From NCBI RefSeq assembly GCF_000011205.1, contig NC_003106.2, forward strand, positions 1,812,001 to 1,876,000: a DNA stretch of 64,000 nucleotides. The letters run 5' to 3'. Source of the stretch: Sulfurisphaera tokodaii str. 7. GTDB lineage: Archaea > Thermoproteota > Thermoprotei_A > Sulfolobales > Sulfolobaceae. Shown here in pieces: positions 36,032 to 48,429 of the stretch. Under the pieces are notes generated by a model. That model saw nothing but the letters and a program-made list of their open reading frames with translations, made no database searches and had not been told where the DNA came from. The stretch's first letter is position 1. The number at the start of each line of letters is the position of its first letter. The position numbers were made by a program, and so were the translations under genes.

Positions 36032-36844
36032 TTAACTTGTAGAATTACCGTTTTGTTCTGTGTAGGTAGAGTTATTTCCTTGAGATCCTAAAATAACTAC
36101 ACCATTTGAAGTCCATACGTTATAATATTCTGACTCGCTAAGTAATTCAACATCGTTATCAGCGGCGTATGCACTACGCCACGGTAAATAACCGCTAGCT
36201 GGATCAGCACCGGTTTCTGGACCTAAAACAAATCCACCTTTATCTATAAACAGTATATTACCAGGGTCAGTGGGATCTAATCTATCAGCCCATATTCTCG
36301 CTTGAACCATGCAGCCGTGTATACAAGCTGGGATTCTTTCTTCTGGCGGTAGTGTTGGATCATAAATTCTATCAAAACAATGAGTACACTTCTTTGTAAC
36401 ACCTTCAACATAATCGAAGAATCTATTACCGTAAGGACATGCATAAATACAGTATTTAGTTCCTATGCACTCATTATAATCTACTAATACTATTCCGTCT
36501 TCTTCTCTCTTAAACGTAGCACCAACTGGACATACTGGTACACAAGGGGCATTCATACAGTGGAAACAGTTTATTGGGATGTTGTAAACTTTAGTTTGCG
36601 GATAGTTACCAACTTCAACATAAAGCACTCTTAGCCAGAACATAACATCTAATTCTCCATATGGATTTAGATCTGGTAACGGTCCAAACATTCCAGAGGT
36701 GTTCCATTCTTTACATGACATTTGACAGCCAGCACAGCCGAAACACTTGTTTAAGTCAGTTATTATAGCATAGTTTTTCTTTGGCGTGAAAGGAAGGGAT
36801 TTTTGAATTCCACCTTCTTTCGGATTTAGAGTTATAGAGGACAT
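36032..36844 (-). CDS. Molybdoenzyme electron-transfer subunit (four-cluster ferredoxin type)
   Basis: 270-aa DmsB/PsrB/SreB-like subunit that would carry electrons between the membrane anchor and the molybdenum site. Cysteine groups: CFGCAGC-x3-Cys44, CFHC with Cys101 and CVPVCP, CIGTKYC with CIYACPYG, and CTHC with CIHGC (153-178). The third group has Thr129 where the second Cys is expected, leaving 15 instead of 16 cluster cysteines. The start has a GAGGTGA ribosome site. It lacks its own Tat signal and probably crosses the membrane with the A subunit. Confidence 0.88.
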   Translation of the reverse strand: MSSITLNPKEGGIQKSLPFTPKKNYAIITDLNKCFGCAGCQMSCKEWNTSGMFGPLPDLNPYGELDVMFWLRVLYVEVGNYPQTKVYNIPINCFHCMNAPCVPVCPVGATFKREEDGIVLVDYNECIGTKYCIYACPYGNRFFDYVEGVTKKCTHCFDRIYDPTLPPEERIPACIHGCMVQARIWADRLDPTDPGNILFIDKGGFVLGPETGADPASGYLPWRSAYAADNDVELLSESEYYNVWTSNGVVILGSQGNNSTYTEQNGNSTS

Positions 36845-36882
36845 ATAAAATCACCTCAAGACATATTCATAAAAAAGAAAGA

Positions 36883-41193
<4,311 letters not shown>

Positions 41194-41221
41194 TTCAATC
41201 GTAATGTTGTTAAATTAACTA

Positions 41222-41233
41222 ATTATTTATACC
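41222..41233 (-). promoter_or_regulatory. TATA box of the molybdoenzyme operon
   Basis: Read on the minus strand, GGTATAAATAAT lies about 34 bp before the ATG of the catalytic subunit. This would give a transcription start about 8 bp before the codon. It is the clearest TATA element upstream of this operon. Confidence 0.5.
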
Positions 41234-41274
41234 TTCACTTCAGTTTAGTAATATGTATAATAGGAAATAAAAGA

Positions 41275-42165
41275 TTAAAGTAAATCCTCTAGTTCTTTTT
41301 TAGTCTCTGAATCTAAATTAATAGCCTTAGATGCCAATTCTTTAGCTTTAGCTAAATCACCCAATTCTTTCATTACTCTAGCCTTTAACGCGTAATATCT
41401 CCCTTTCTCTTCAAGGCTTATAGCCTTATCGATAAACATGTTGGCATCTCTATGTAAACCCAACATATAATATGAGAGAGCGACATGATAATACATATCT
41501 GCACTGGGAGAGAGTCTCAATGCAATTTTAAACTCCGCTAAAGCCAATTTATAGAATCCAGTTTCAAAGTATATCTTCCCCTTAAGAAAATGAAGAGTAA
41601 CATTATTTTTTTCAAGGTCTAAGGCTTTATTTATCTCTGATAATGCATCCATTTTTAGCCCAACGTTATAATAGCACATTGCTTTCATTATTCTAGCCTC
41701 AATATTCTTAGGATTCATAGAGATAACATCATTTAAATAAACTAGAGCATTTTCGTAATCTTCCTTAGAAAAAAGAATCTTAGCTTTTAAAAACTTATAA
41801 TCGTAACTTATAGGTAAAATACTGAGAGACTTATCAATGTAATCTAGCGCTTTATCCAAATCTCCTTCTTCAAAATAGTATTGAGCCAATATATAATAAA
41901 GTACGTGACTCAAAGAATACTTATTTATTCCTTCCTCTAGACTTTTTATAGCATCTTCTTTCTTGCCTAAACCTTTATAACATTCGAATTTGATATAGTA
42001 ACTCTCTAATCTATCCACATTGCTAACTTCTTTTATTGCATCATCATATTTACCTAGTCTATAAAGTAGAAAACCCCTAAGAAGTTTTGTATCTTCATCT
42101 TCCCCTTTTAATTCCTTTAACGCGTCTTCATACTTACCTTGTTCTATTAGTTCCCCGATGTTCAC
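41275..42165 (-). CDS. TPR-repeat protein
   Basis: 296-aa protein consisting almost wholly of tetratricopeptide repeats. At least six can be seen, for instance YYILAQYYFEEGDLDKALDY, LHFLKGKIYFETGFYKLALA and MYYHVALSYYMLGLHRDANM. No enzymatic or membrane part is present. It lies between the catalytic-subunit gene and the NrfD-anchor gene, divergent from the latter with 114 bp between, so it may serve assembly or protein contacts of the complex. This link is by position only. Confidence 0.85.
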   Translation of the reverse strand: MNIGELIEQGKYEDALKELKGEDEDTKLLRGFLLYRLGKYDDAIKEVSNVDRLESYYIKFECYKGLGKKEDAIKSLEEGINKYSLSHVLYYILAQYYFEEGDLDKALDYIDKSLSILPISYDYKFLKAKILFSKEDYENALVYLNDVISMNPKNIEARIMKAMCYYNVGLKMDALSEINKALDLEKNNVTLHFLKGKIYFETGFYKLALAEFKIALRLSPSADMYYHVALSYYMLGLHRDANMFIDKAISLEEKGRYYALKARVMKELGDLAKAKELASKAINLDSETKKELEDLL

Positions 42166-42279
42166 AACTTAACTTTTTCATTTAAGATTAAAAAGATAGC
42201 TAATATGCATGATTATTCATATTACAAAAGTGAAGTGAATGTTTATTTAAAAAATAAATTAATGTTCGAATGAATAGAA

Positions 42280-43347
42280 ATGGGACAGTTTACAGCTCCA
42301 GCACCTCCCCCTTACGGAATACAAGCACCAATACAGCAGATAAATGAATATCCTTTATGGGGAACAGAGGTAGCATTAGCATTATATTTTACTGAAGTCG
42401 CTGGTATGCTAATGGCTATAATAGGTGCTTTAGAGTTAACCGGTAAGTATCCAAGCATGGCTAAGAAAGGTGCTCCTACTGTATTTGTATCAACGATATT
42501 AGCATTTGCGTTCTTTGCATATGATTTAGGAAGACCGCTAGCAGCAACGTCCTCACCTATTGAGGCATTAATAAACTTCTCTCACTCCTGGATGGCTAGA
42601 GGTATAATATTTGTCTCAGGGTTACTACTATTTTCCTTACTGTATATGCTCTCCATATTCCTAAAATTACCACAAAAATTGGCTAGGAGTGCGAGAATTA
42701 CATTTGCAGTTCTCGGAATGTTATTCGGAATATTCTCAACAACATATAGTGGTTTTGAGTTTGCAGCTACTACAGGGATTCCATTTTGGAATAATGCTGG
42801 TATACCATTATTATTCTTAGCTGGTGGTGTTTTCGTAGGTTCTGGTATCAGTTATATTTTAGCATTCGTAACTAAAGGTGATGAAGGAATAATGGCAAGA
42901 AGACTTATGGCAAAACTTTTAGCTTTCTCTGGAATTGCAGAATTAGCCTCATGGTTCTTATTCCTAGCAACTGTGAATTTCATTTATGTATTTGATGAAA
43001 TAGCGTATGATTATTTACTATCACAAAGTACATTTTACATAGACCTAATACTCTCTACTCTTGCTGTATTAATCTCTGGAGGAGGAACTCTTGCGTTTTC
43101 ATTTAGAATGATGCCTATTTCAAAAGAAGTAAGTAAATCATTAGGTGAGATAAAACCAGCAGATTTGCCAACAGCAGTAAAGTATGCAGTTCTAGTAGCA
43201 GCTATTTTCGCAATAGTTGCTGCATATTTAACTAGAGCCGATATACTGTTTGCTGGACAATATGCATACCAAGTTGCACCAATGACACCTTTCCAGATAG
43301 TAAGTAATCAACCAATACCAGTAGGAAGTTTTGGATGGAGAGGTTAG
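42280..43347 (+). CDS. NrfD/PsrC-type membrane anchor with quinone site
   Basis: 355-aa integral membrane protein with about eight helices of the NrfD/PsrC/SreC family, expected to hold the molybdoenzyme on the outer face of the membrane and exchange electrons with caldariella-type quinone. Family-like features are the N-terminal [19 protein letters not shown] (first helix with acidic residues), [10 protein letters not shown] and [15 protein letters not shown]-like ATTTAAAA lies about 31 bp before the ATG. The gene is on the strand opposite its partners. Anchor role is inferred from family and location. Confidence 0.82.
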   Translation: MGQFTAPAPPPYGIQAPIQQINEYPLWGTEVALALYFTEVAGMLMAIIGALELTGKYPSMAKKGAPTVFVSTILAFAFFAYDLGRPLAATSSPIEALINFSHSWMARGIIFVSGLLLFSLLYMLSIFLKLPQKLARSARITFAVLGMLFGIFSTTYSGFEFAATTGIPFWNNAGIPLLFLAGGVFVGSGISYILAFVTKGDEGIMARRLMAKLLAFSGIAELASWFLFLATVNFIYVFDEIAYDYLLSQSTFYIDLILSTLAVLISGGGTLAFSFRMMPISKEVSKSLGEIKPADLPTAVKYAVLVAAIFAIVAAYLTRADILFAGQYAYQVAPMTPFQIVSNQPIPVGSFGWRG

Positions 43348-43362
43348 AAATAAAAACAAAGT

Positions 43363-43388
43363 TATTTTTAATTCTTTTCTTTTTTTCT
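43363..43388 (+). terminator. T-rich transcript end after the NrfD gene
   Basis: A pyrimidine-rich stretch (TTATTTTTAATTC then TTTTCTTTTTTTCT) lies 15-40 bp after the stop. Sulfolobales transcripts commonly end in such U-rich tracts without a hairpin. Confidence 0.45.
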
Positions 43389-43467
43389 ATTGTCTTATTA
43401 ATTATTAACAAACTGTTTTAAAAATAAAGTTTTTAAACCCATATATTAAATATTTTATAGTAAAAAT

Positions 43468-44226
43468 ATGATAGGGATACCTCTCGTAATTTCTGATTTC
43501 CTTCTTTTTTTATTAAAAGAGAGTATGGTAGTATCAAGTCTAAAGAACATAGATCCATCAGTCCTCGAAGTAATATCTAGATTTAAATTACATTTTCTAG
43601 TTTTATTATCAGCAAAAAGTTCAATAAAGGAATTAAAAATACTCTCTAAGTTAACTATAATAGGACCATTATCCTCATATAAACTTTCGCAAGAACTAGG
43701 GATGCCGTCAGCAACAGCATGGAGAATTTTAAAGAAACTTTGTAAAGAAGGATATGTGCAAAAAGGAGAAAAGAACTTCAGTATAACACCGAAAGGACTC
43801 GCTATTCTCTTCAAAAATTACCATGATGATAAAATACGAAAAGTTGTGGCTAAAAGAATAAAGGAAATTTGGAATTATGAAGGTAGCGTAGATGAAATTT
43901 ACTGCTTACTTAAGGATATGGTTGATTTAATTGATAAAGGAAAGATAGATATCAAAAACATTTGTCTTAATTATCCAGCGTCACTAGCAGGATTTTTATA
44001 CCCTCTAGCAAGCGAATTGTCAGAAGAAACAAAAAAAGTAATAGCACATTACATGCTAAAAACCTTTCCTTCAACTAATTTGACTCCCTATTGCAGAGGA
44101 ATTATATCATTTGATAATAGAGCCACTCCGTATCTTATAGCTGTAGAATGTAAAGCTGAAGGAATTAAATTAAACCATTATTGTGAGCTATTACAAAAAT
44201 TATATAATAAAAATTCTATAAGCTAA
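43468..44226 (+). CDS. Winged-helix transcriptional regulator
   Basis: 252-aa protein with a winged helix near residues 70-115: GPLSSYKLSQELGMPSATAW is the helix-turn-helix and ILKKLCKEGYVQKGEKN the wing. The C-terminal part (about 130-252) holds six cysteines, including a CRG and a CELL, which might sense redox state or bind metal. It is downstream of the NrfD anchor on the same strand but behind its own TATA-like ATATATTA (about 24 bp before the ATG). A role as regulator of the molybdoenzyme genes is plausible from position only. Confidence 0.7.
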   Translation: MIGIPLVISDFLLFLLKESMVVSSLKNIDPSVLEVISRFKLHFLVLLSAKSSIKELKILSKLTIIGPLSSYKLSQELGMPSATAWRILKKLCKEGYVQKGEKNFSITPKGLAILFKNYHDDKIRKVVAKRIKEIWNYEGSVDEIYCLLKDMVDLIDKGKIDIKNICLNYPASLAGFLYPLASELSEETKKVIAHYMLKTFPSTNLTPYCRGIISFDNRATPYLIAVECKAEGIKLNHYCELLQKLYNKNSIS

Positions 44227-44254
44227 GATAAAAAAGAAAATTTTTCTTGGGAAT

Positions 44255-44596
44255 TTATTTAGATACTTCTCCCAATACTTTAAATATTTCGTTAAAGTCT
44301 GCTTCACTAAGTTTAACAAAAACTCCGTAGTTACCCATTACACATACAGCATACTCTCCTGCAGCTACTGCCCAACCAAGAAATGGTGTCCACTTCATTC
44401 CGCTGATCTTTGTAAACGATTCGGCTTCTATAGTTCCCATTAATGAATTTGCAGCACACATCTTAGCTACCATTTCAGCTAATTCCTTAGTTAATGGTCC
44501 CTTGTACTCAACTAACTTACCATCTGCAGTAAAATGGCCTGCTGCTATAGCTCCCTTTAGCCTCATTAGCCTATCGAGTTTTTCGGAAATAGACAT
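44255..44596 (-). CDS. DUF2173 family protein
   Basis: 113-aa protein of the DUF2173 family, which has a roadblock-like fold. It shows the expected LDRLMRLKGAIAAGHFTADG start, the MCAANSLMGT centre and SGMKWTPFLGWAVAAGEYAV. Archaeal and bacterial members commonly lie beside sulfur-metabolism genes, including heterodisulfide-reductase-like complexes, as here next to a molybdoenzyme cluster. Biochemical role unknown. The cysteines in MCAAN and VCVMGN are conserved positions in relatives I recall. Confidence 0.78.
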   Translation of the reverse strand: MSISEKLDRLMRLKGAIAAGHFTADGKLVEYKGPLTKELAEMVAKMCAANSLMGTIEAESFTKISGMKWTPFLGWAVAAGEYAVCVMGNYGVFVKLSEADFNEIFKVLGEVSK

Positions 44597-44810
44597 GTTT
44601 CTCTAATTTAAATTATATCTATCATATATATAAGATTTTTGTGAAAAACATTTTAATAATATATTTAACTTGATTTTCGAAATGTTTAAATTATTACGAT
44701 TAACATGTTAAAAGTCGTTAAAGGAAATTTAAAGAAGATAAATAATGTAAATAGAAAAAATTATAAGGAAAGTTATTATATTGAAAATTTATTAAATAAA
44801 GAAATTTCCT

Positions 44811-45143
44811 ATGATCAACCATATTAAGATAAACAGTCTAATAAGTATTGTGAAGTTAGACGAAATAAAAAGGATGAAACAAATAGGAGAAGAATACGAA
44901 AAACTTCTTGATAACTTACTTAATCTTATTTTCCAGAAAGCCTCAAACTGCTTAGCCTTAGAGTTGGATGATTCCCTTACACCAATATTTGCTGTAACAC
45001 AAGTAAAAACACCGAATAGTTTACTTGCTTTCCCTTACAAATGTAATGGAAAAATAGGCTACATAGTAATAACTGAAGATGGAAAATTGGTATTTGAGGA
45101 TGAAGAAGGAAATATAATACAGATTGGAGATATAAGTATATGA
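44811..45143 (+). CDS. Small protein coupled to gluconolactonase
   Basis: 110-aa soluble protein with a charged N-terminal helix (IKRMKQIGEEYEKLLDNLLN) and a beta-rich C-terminal half (YIVITEDGKLVFEDEEGN). No family recognised. It overlaps the lactonase start as ATGA, so translation is coupled. The first ATG is used here; the ATG at 44874 would keep the folded-looking part and is possible. The 214 bp upstream are AT-rich, and the only open frame there (44705-44827, 40 codons) has low-complexity Asn/Lys content and is not called. Confidence 0.6.
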   Translation: MINHIKINSLISIVKLDEIKRMKQIGEEYEKLLDNLLNLIFQKASNCLALELDDSLTPIFAVTQVKTPNSLLAFPYKCNGKIGYIVITEDGKLVFEDEEGNIIQIGDISI

Positions 45144-45955
45144 AAAAAGTTACTGAATTTAAGGGAAAATTGTTCGAAGGACCAATATGGGTTAAAGACA
45201 CACTCTATTTCGTTGACATTACTAGAGGTGAAATACATAGTATAAAGGAAAATCAACATGAAGTGATAAGACTAAATTCGTATGTGAGTTCAATACAGCC
45301 AAGGAAAAAAGGAGGATTAATTGCAACATCTGGGAAAGGATTCTATATAATAGAAAACAATATGGTTAATCTTCTATATAAAGTTGAAAATTGGGATGAA
45401 AGAAACAGATTTAATGACGGAAAATGTGACGCCATGGGAAGATATTGGGTAGGTACGATGAACTTAGAGGAAAAGTATCCAACTGGAGCATTATACGTTT
45501 TAGACCTTAATATAAAACTCAGAAAGGTTTTAGATGGAGTCACTATATCAAATGGATTAGCATGGAGTCTAGATAATAAAAAGTTCTATTACATAGATTC
45601 TCCCACAAAGAAAATATACGTATTTGATTTTGACCTAATGAAGGGTGAAATATCAAATAGAAACACCTTAATAGATCTTTCTTCATATCCAGGAGTACCA
45701 GATGGAATGACAATCGATTCTGAAGGAATGTTATGGGTAGCTCTTTATGGTGGAGGAAGAGTACTAAGAGTTACTGAAGGAAGAGTATTAGAAGAAATAA
45801 AAGTCCCTGCCTCTCACGTAACTTCAGTAACATTTGGAGATTCAGACTTAAAAACACTTTATATAACAACTGCAAATGAGGAGGAAAATGGAGGGTATAT
45901 TTATTCTGAAAGGGTTGGCATTAAGGGAGTGGAAACTTACTACTGTGAATTCTAA
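45140..45955 (+). CDS. SMP-30/gluconolactonase family lactonase
   Basis: 271-aa six-bladed beta-propeller of the SMP-30/regucalcin family, hydrolysing aldono-lactones such as glucono-1,5-lactone in the branched Entner-Doudoroff pathway. Metal-site motifs: EGPIWVKDTLYFVDI (Glu of the first blade), FNDGKCDAMGRYWVGTM, ISNGLAWSLDNKKFYYIDS (Asn) and PDGMTIDSEGMLWVAL (Asp). Stop shares CTAA with the stop of the convergent LOG-like gene. Substrate range not determined. Confidence 0.88.
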   Translation: MKKVTEFKGKLFEGPIWVKDTLYFVDITRGEIHSIKENQHEVIRLNSYVSSIQPRKKGGLIATSGKGFYIIENNMVNLLYKVENWDERNRFNDGKCDAMGRYWVGTMNLEEKYPTGALYVLDLNIKLRKVLDGVTISNGLAWSLDNKKFYYIDSPTKKIYVFDFDLMKGEISNRNTLIDLSSYPGVPDGMTIDSEGMLWVALYGGGRVLRVTEGRVLEEIKVPASHVTSVTFGDSDLKTLYITTANEEENGGYIYSERVGIKGVETYYCEF

Positions 45956-46482
45956 CCAAAGTTTATTCTTCTTTTTTCTATATTTTCATTACATATTGCA
46001 TTAGCCATCTTAATCTCATCATCAAAATATTTTATCTTAACTATTTGCCTATCATCAAAATATTCTGGGTATGCTTGCTTCAAGTTATCTGTTGAAAGCC
46101 CAGTCTTATATAAACTATAAACAGGTTTTCCCATAGCATAAGCCATAAAGAGCTCAATTTGAGTACCAACACCTCCACCAAGGCTAACTAGAATATCAGA
46201 AGACCTGACAAGCATTACTGACCTACATCTAAATTCACATCCCGTATATACTTTAATTACTTCTTCTGGAATTTCCACCTCTTCTCTCTCTATGGGAAGA
46301 AAAAGGACAACTGGTAATCCTTTATTCAGAGCCTCATCTACCACTATCTTCATTAATCCCCAGTAACCACCTAAAAGTAATCTAACTTTTTTACAACTTG
46401 AGACTTCGTCAACGAATCTCTTAGCCCTTTCCTTTAATTCTTCTGAAACTTCTCCGCTGTGAGCAGCTATACCAATTTGCAT
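45952..46482 (-). CDS. LOG-like/TIGR00725 Rossmann-fold protein
   Basis: 176-aa nucleotide-binding protein of the lysine-decarboxylase-like (LOG) superfamily. The phosphate-binding loop SLGGGVGTQIELFMAYAMGK corresponds to the PGGxGTxxE motif with Pro replaced by Leu; LLGGYWGLMKIVVDEAL is the second conserved stretch. Related enzymes hydrolyse nucleoside monophosphates, others only bind nucleotides. A 39-aa membrane peptide gene ends 2 bp before its start, so both are transcribed from the shared divergent promoter at 46605-46635. Confidence 0.75.
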   Translation of the reverse strand: MQIGIAAHSGEVSEELKERAKRFVDEVSSCKKVRLLLGGYWGLMKIVVDEALNKGLPVVLFLPIEREEVEIPEEVIKVYTGCEFRCRSVMLVRSSDILVSLGGGVGTQIELFMAYAMGKPVYSLYKTGLSTDNLKQAYPEYFDDRQIVKIKYFDDEIKMANAICNENIEKRRINFG

Positions 46483-46484
46483 AA

Positions 46485-46604
46485 TTACGTATGAGCTAAA
46501 GCTGGTAATATTTTTATTAGCACTAGAATAATTCCTATGAGTACACCAATTTCAACTAGAAGTATTGTTATACTCCAATCCTCCCCTTCATCTTTTTGAT
46601 TCAT
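46485..46604 (-). CDS. Tiny single-helix membrane protein (39 aa)
   Basis: Minus-strand frame from ATG ending at 46604 to TAA at 46485. The product has a charged N terminus (NQKDEGEDW), one membrane helix of about 21 residues (ITILLVEIGVLIGIILVLI) and a short C-terminal tail ILPALAHT. A TATA-like AATTTATAATT lies about 26 bp upstream, so the message is leaderless. It precedes the LOG-like gene with a 2-bp gap. Small single-span proteins of this kind are often accessory subunits of membrane complexes; the partner is not evident. Confidence 0.6.
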   Translation of the reverse strand: MNQKDEGEDWSITILLVEIGVLIGIILVLIKILPALAHT

Positions 46605-46635
46605 ATATTTTAATTCAGGTGGATAATTATAAATT
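46605..46635. promoter_or_regulatory. 31-bp divergent promoter for two leaderless genes
   Basis: Only 31 bp separate the start codons of the minus-strand membrane peptide and the plus-strand amidotransferase. ATATTTTAAT (46605-46614) is about 26 bp before the plus start, and ATTATAAATT (46626-46635) read in reverse is about 26 bp before the minus start. Each TATA box lies next to the other gene's start codon, so the two promoters must compete for the same DNA. Confidence 0.55.
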
Positions 46636-47328
46636 ATGTGCAGAATGTTAGCTTATATAGGTGAAAAGGAAAAACTTAAAAAATTTGCAGAATGTTTAGT
46701 AGCTTCCGCTAAAGATGACCCCATTACGCATGATGTACATTCTGATGGTTGGGGGATCGTGGCTTTACAAGATGATGATATAATTTACTATCGCAATGTA
46801 AATCCCATCTTTAAAGATAAAGAAAGACTCATAAATATTATAGATTCTTTAAAGAATGCTAAAGTAATAATTCATGCTAGATTAGCTACCGATAAGTCAT
46901 TAGTAGCTCCTTATCTATCTCATCCATATATGGAAAGTAATGAGAAAGGAATATTCTTTATCGCCCATAACGGTAGTGTTGATAAACAGTTGCTAGGTGA
47001 AGCTTTAGGGATAAATCCTAAACTTATGGTTGACTCTGAGCTTATTGGAAAATATATACAGAAAAAAGGAATAGAAGGAGTTGAAGACTTAATTAAGTAT
47101 ACAAAATCTGCCTTAAATCTACTAATATTATATGTGGATAGAGAAAGTAGAAAGTCACATTTATACTATTTTAACTACTACAACAAGGATTATGTAAAGA
47201 GCAAAGGGATCCCGGAAGAGTATTATAAGATGTATGTTGGCGAGAATTATGTTTTCTCTTCTTCGTTAGCTTATAGTGGTTGTGACAAGATGAAAGAGGC
47301 TGAGTTTGGAGAACTGAAAGAACTCTAA
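46636..47328 (+). CDS. Class II glutamine amidotransferase-like protein
   Basis: 230-aa N-terminal nucleophile protein. Cys2 directly follows the initiator Met (MCRMLAYIG) and would be the catalytic residue after Met removal. HSDGWGIVAL, IIHARLATDK and FIAHNGSVDKQ are the glutamine-binding stretches of the YafJ/EgtC-like group. No synthase or aminotransferase domain follows, so it either hydrolyses glutamine-like substrates on its own or works with another subunit. The message is leaderless from the divergent promoter shared with the 39-aa membrane gene. Confidence 0.85.
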   Translation: MCRMLAYIGEKEKLKKFAECLVASAKDDPITHDVHSDGWGIVALQDDDIIYYRNVNPIFKDKERLINIIDSLKNAKVIIHARLATDKSLVAPYLSHPYMESNEKGIFFIAHNGSVDKQLLGEALGINPKLMVDSELIGKYIQKKGIEGVEDLIKYTKSALNLLILYVDRESRKSHLYYFNYYNKDYVKSKGIPEEYYKMYVGENYVFSSSLAYSGCDKMKEAEFGELKEL

Positions 47329-47380
47329 TTTTTTATTCTGATAGTTTGATCTTACTATTAATAATGATGAGTTGGGACCT

Positions 47381-47626
47381 CTAAGATTGGTGAAGAGAAC
47401 TTACCCGACTGACAATAATTTGGTAAAACCTAAGTATAGCAGACATTATAAATAAAATAACCGCTAAGGGAATTAATGCTATATTTATTAAAAAGAAAGT
47501 AGAATCGGATGCGATTAAAAAGGGTAAAAATAAAATCATTAATTTCTCTAATGAGAGTAACTTTAAAGAAATAAGCAATAAGAAAAGTAATGCGTTACTC
47601 GTAGCCTTATTAATTTTTCTTAACAT
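47381..47626 (-). CDS. Small membrane protein (81 aa)
   Basis: Two to three predicted helices (about residues 10-26, 28-42 and 45-66) with a basic start MLRKINKATS and a polar tail RVSSLHQS. A GAGGT ribosome site lies 7 bp before the ATG, which supports translation. No family recognised. It stands alone on the minus strand, and the 330 bp upstream contain only an inverted repeat and the promoter of the next, divergent gene. Confidence 0.55.
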   Translation of the reverse strand: MLRKINKATSNALLFLLLISLKLLSLEKLMILFLPFLIASDSTFFLINIALIPLAVILFIMSAILRFYQIIVSRVSSLHQS

Positions 47627-47925
47627 TATGTTTACCTCTTAATTGCAGTAATAAATTTAATCCAAGGTCAATAACCGCCTTATTTATAGAATTAACAAGT
47701 TAAAAATCTAAGATATCATTTGTTAATCGATATTTATTTCTAGAAAAAATATTACTAATTATTCCTGCAAATTTTCATAGTGTCTTTTAATTAGCTAAGA
47801 ATTTTCTTAGCATTTAAACTAAGATTACAAGAATTCATCTCAGTACCTAATCTTTGTAAAGATTCGCTATTAATATATCTACGACGACATTATAGTTGGC
47901 TACAATAATTAATGATTACCATATC
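47627..47925. other. Non-coding stretch before the toxin-antitoxin-like genes
   Basis: About 300 bp of AT-rich DNA in which I see no gene. It contains the ribosome site of the small membrane gene at its left end and one notable inverted repeat (47794-47811). No tRNA or repeat array is visible. Confidence 0.45.
47794..47811. repeat. 18-bp inverted repeat
   Basis: GCTAAGAA-TT-TTCTTAGC: two 8-bp arms around two bases. It lies between divergent genes, about 115 bp before the TATA box of the antitoxin-like gene. Such dyads can be operators or transcript hairpins; neither is shown here. Confidence 0.4.
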
Positions 47926-47933
47926 TTTTTTAA
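47926..47933 (+). promoter_or_regulatory. TATA box of the antitoxin-like gene
   Basis: TTTTTAAT centred 26-27 bp before the ATG at 47956. It predicts a leaderless message and argues for 47956 over the upstream in-frame ATG at 47896. Confidence 0.5.
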
Positions 47934-47955
47934 TGCCAGTAACAAATATATAATT

Positions 47956-48111
47956 ATGAGAATTGTTGAAGATAAGGATGGTGAAAGGTTCTTAGTTATT
48001 GAGAACGATGAGGACTTCGAGAGGTTTAAAGAAGACTTACTGAGACTTGCAAGAGAGAAGGCTAAGGGTCATGCCCGTAAACCTTCTTATGAGACCCAAC
48101 CTCCCAAATGA
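47956..48111 (+). CDS. Small charged antitoxin-like protein (51 aa)
   Basis: 51-aa, highly charged protein: a short strand-like start (MRIVEDKDGERFLVIE), a helix (DEDFERFKEDLLRLAREKAK) and a basic-polar tail. This composition and size are those of many antitoxins. Its 3' end overlaps the RelE-type toxin gene on the other strand by 50 bp. Normally an antitoxin is encoded upstream on the same strand, so calling it the partner of that toxin is tentative. The TATA box at 47926 supports expression. Confidence 0.5.
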   Translation: MRIVEDKDGERFLVIENDEDFERFKEDLLRLAREKAKGHARKPSYETQPPK

Positions 48112-48373
48112 AAACTACACAATTTTTTGGATCAATACTATAAAGTATCCTTATATCACCCGTAACTTCTATTGAGAACATGGGATTTCCGTATTTATCC
48201 TTCCCCAGTTTCTCTCTGGCATATTTTAGTGGGTCTTTTCTTAGTAAATCTAATTTTTCAAGTATTAACATTACTGTTTTATCGATGAAATTATCTACTG
48301 CATACTCCATAAACTCATGATAGTTCTTTGCTTTCCTCATTGAAAACCTCAATTCCCACTTCTCACAAACCAC
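48062..48373 (-). CDS. RelE/ParE-type toxin
   Basis: 103-aa protein of the RelE/ParE toxin superfamily, which cleaves mRNA on the ribosome or inhibits gyrase. The central helices end in LRKDPLKYAREKLGK, followed by the strand pairs FSIEVTGDIRILYSIDPKN and CVVFIWEVGSHKKVYG, the normal end of the fold (strand, then G-x-H-x-x-V-Y). The start is GTG with a TATA box about 26 bp upstream, so it has its own promoter. No antitoxin gene precedes it on its strand. The only candidate is the convergent 51-aa gene. Confidence 0.72.
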   Translation of the reverse strand: MVCEKWELRFSMRKAKNYHEFMEYAVDNFIDKTVMLILEKLDLLRKDPLKYAREKLGKDKYGNPMFSIEVTGDIRILYSIDPKNCVVFIWEVGSHKKVYGHDP

Positions 48374-48395
48374 AATAAAAGATATAGAAGAGAGA

Positions 48396-48403
48396 TTTAA
48401 AAA
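48396..48403 (-). promoter_or_regulatory. TATA box of the RelE-type toxin gene
   Basis: Read on the minus strand, TTTTTAAA lies 26-27 bp before the GTG start at 48373. It predicts a leaderless toxin message made independently of the facing antitoxin-like gene. Confidence 0.5.
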
Positions 48404-48429
48404 TCTTTCTATTTTCGTATATTATTTCA

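Noticed and set aside
44705-44827. 40-codon plus-strand frame before the lactonase operon
   Set aside because: Product is low-complexity Asn/Lys/Tyr, it overlaps the next gene, and no ribosome site or TATA box is well placed.
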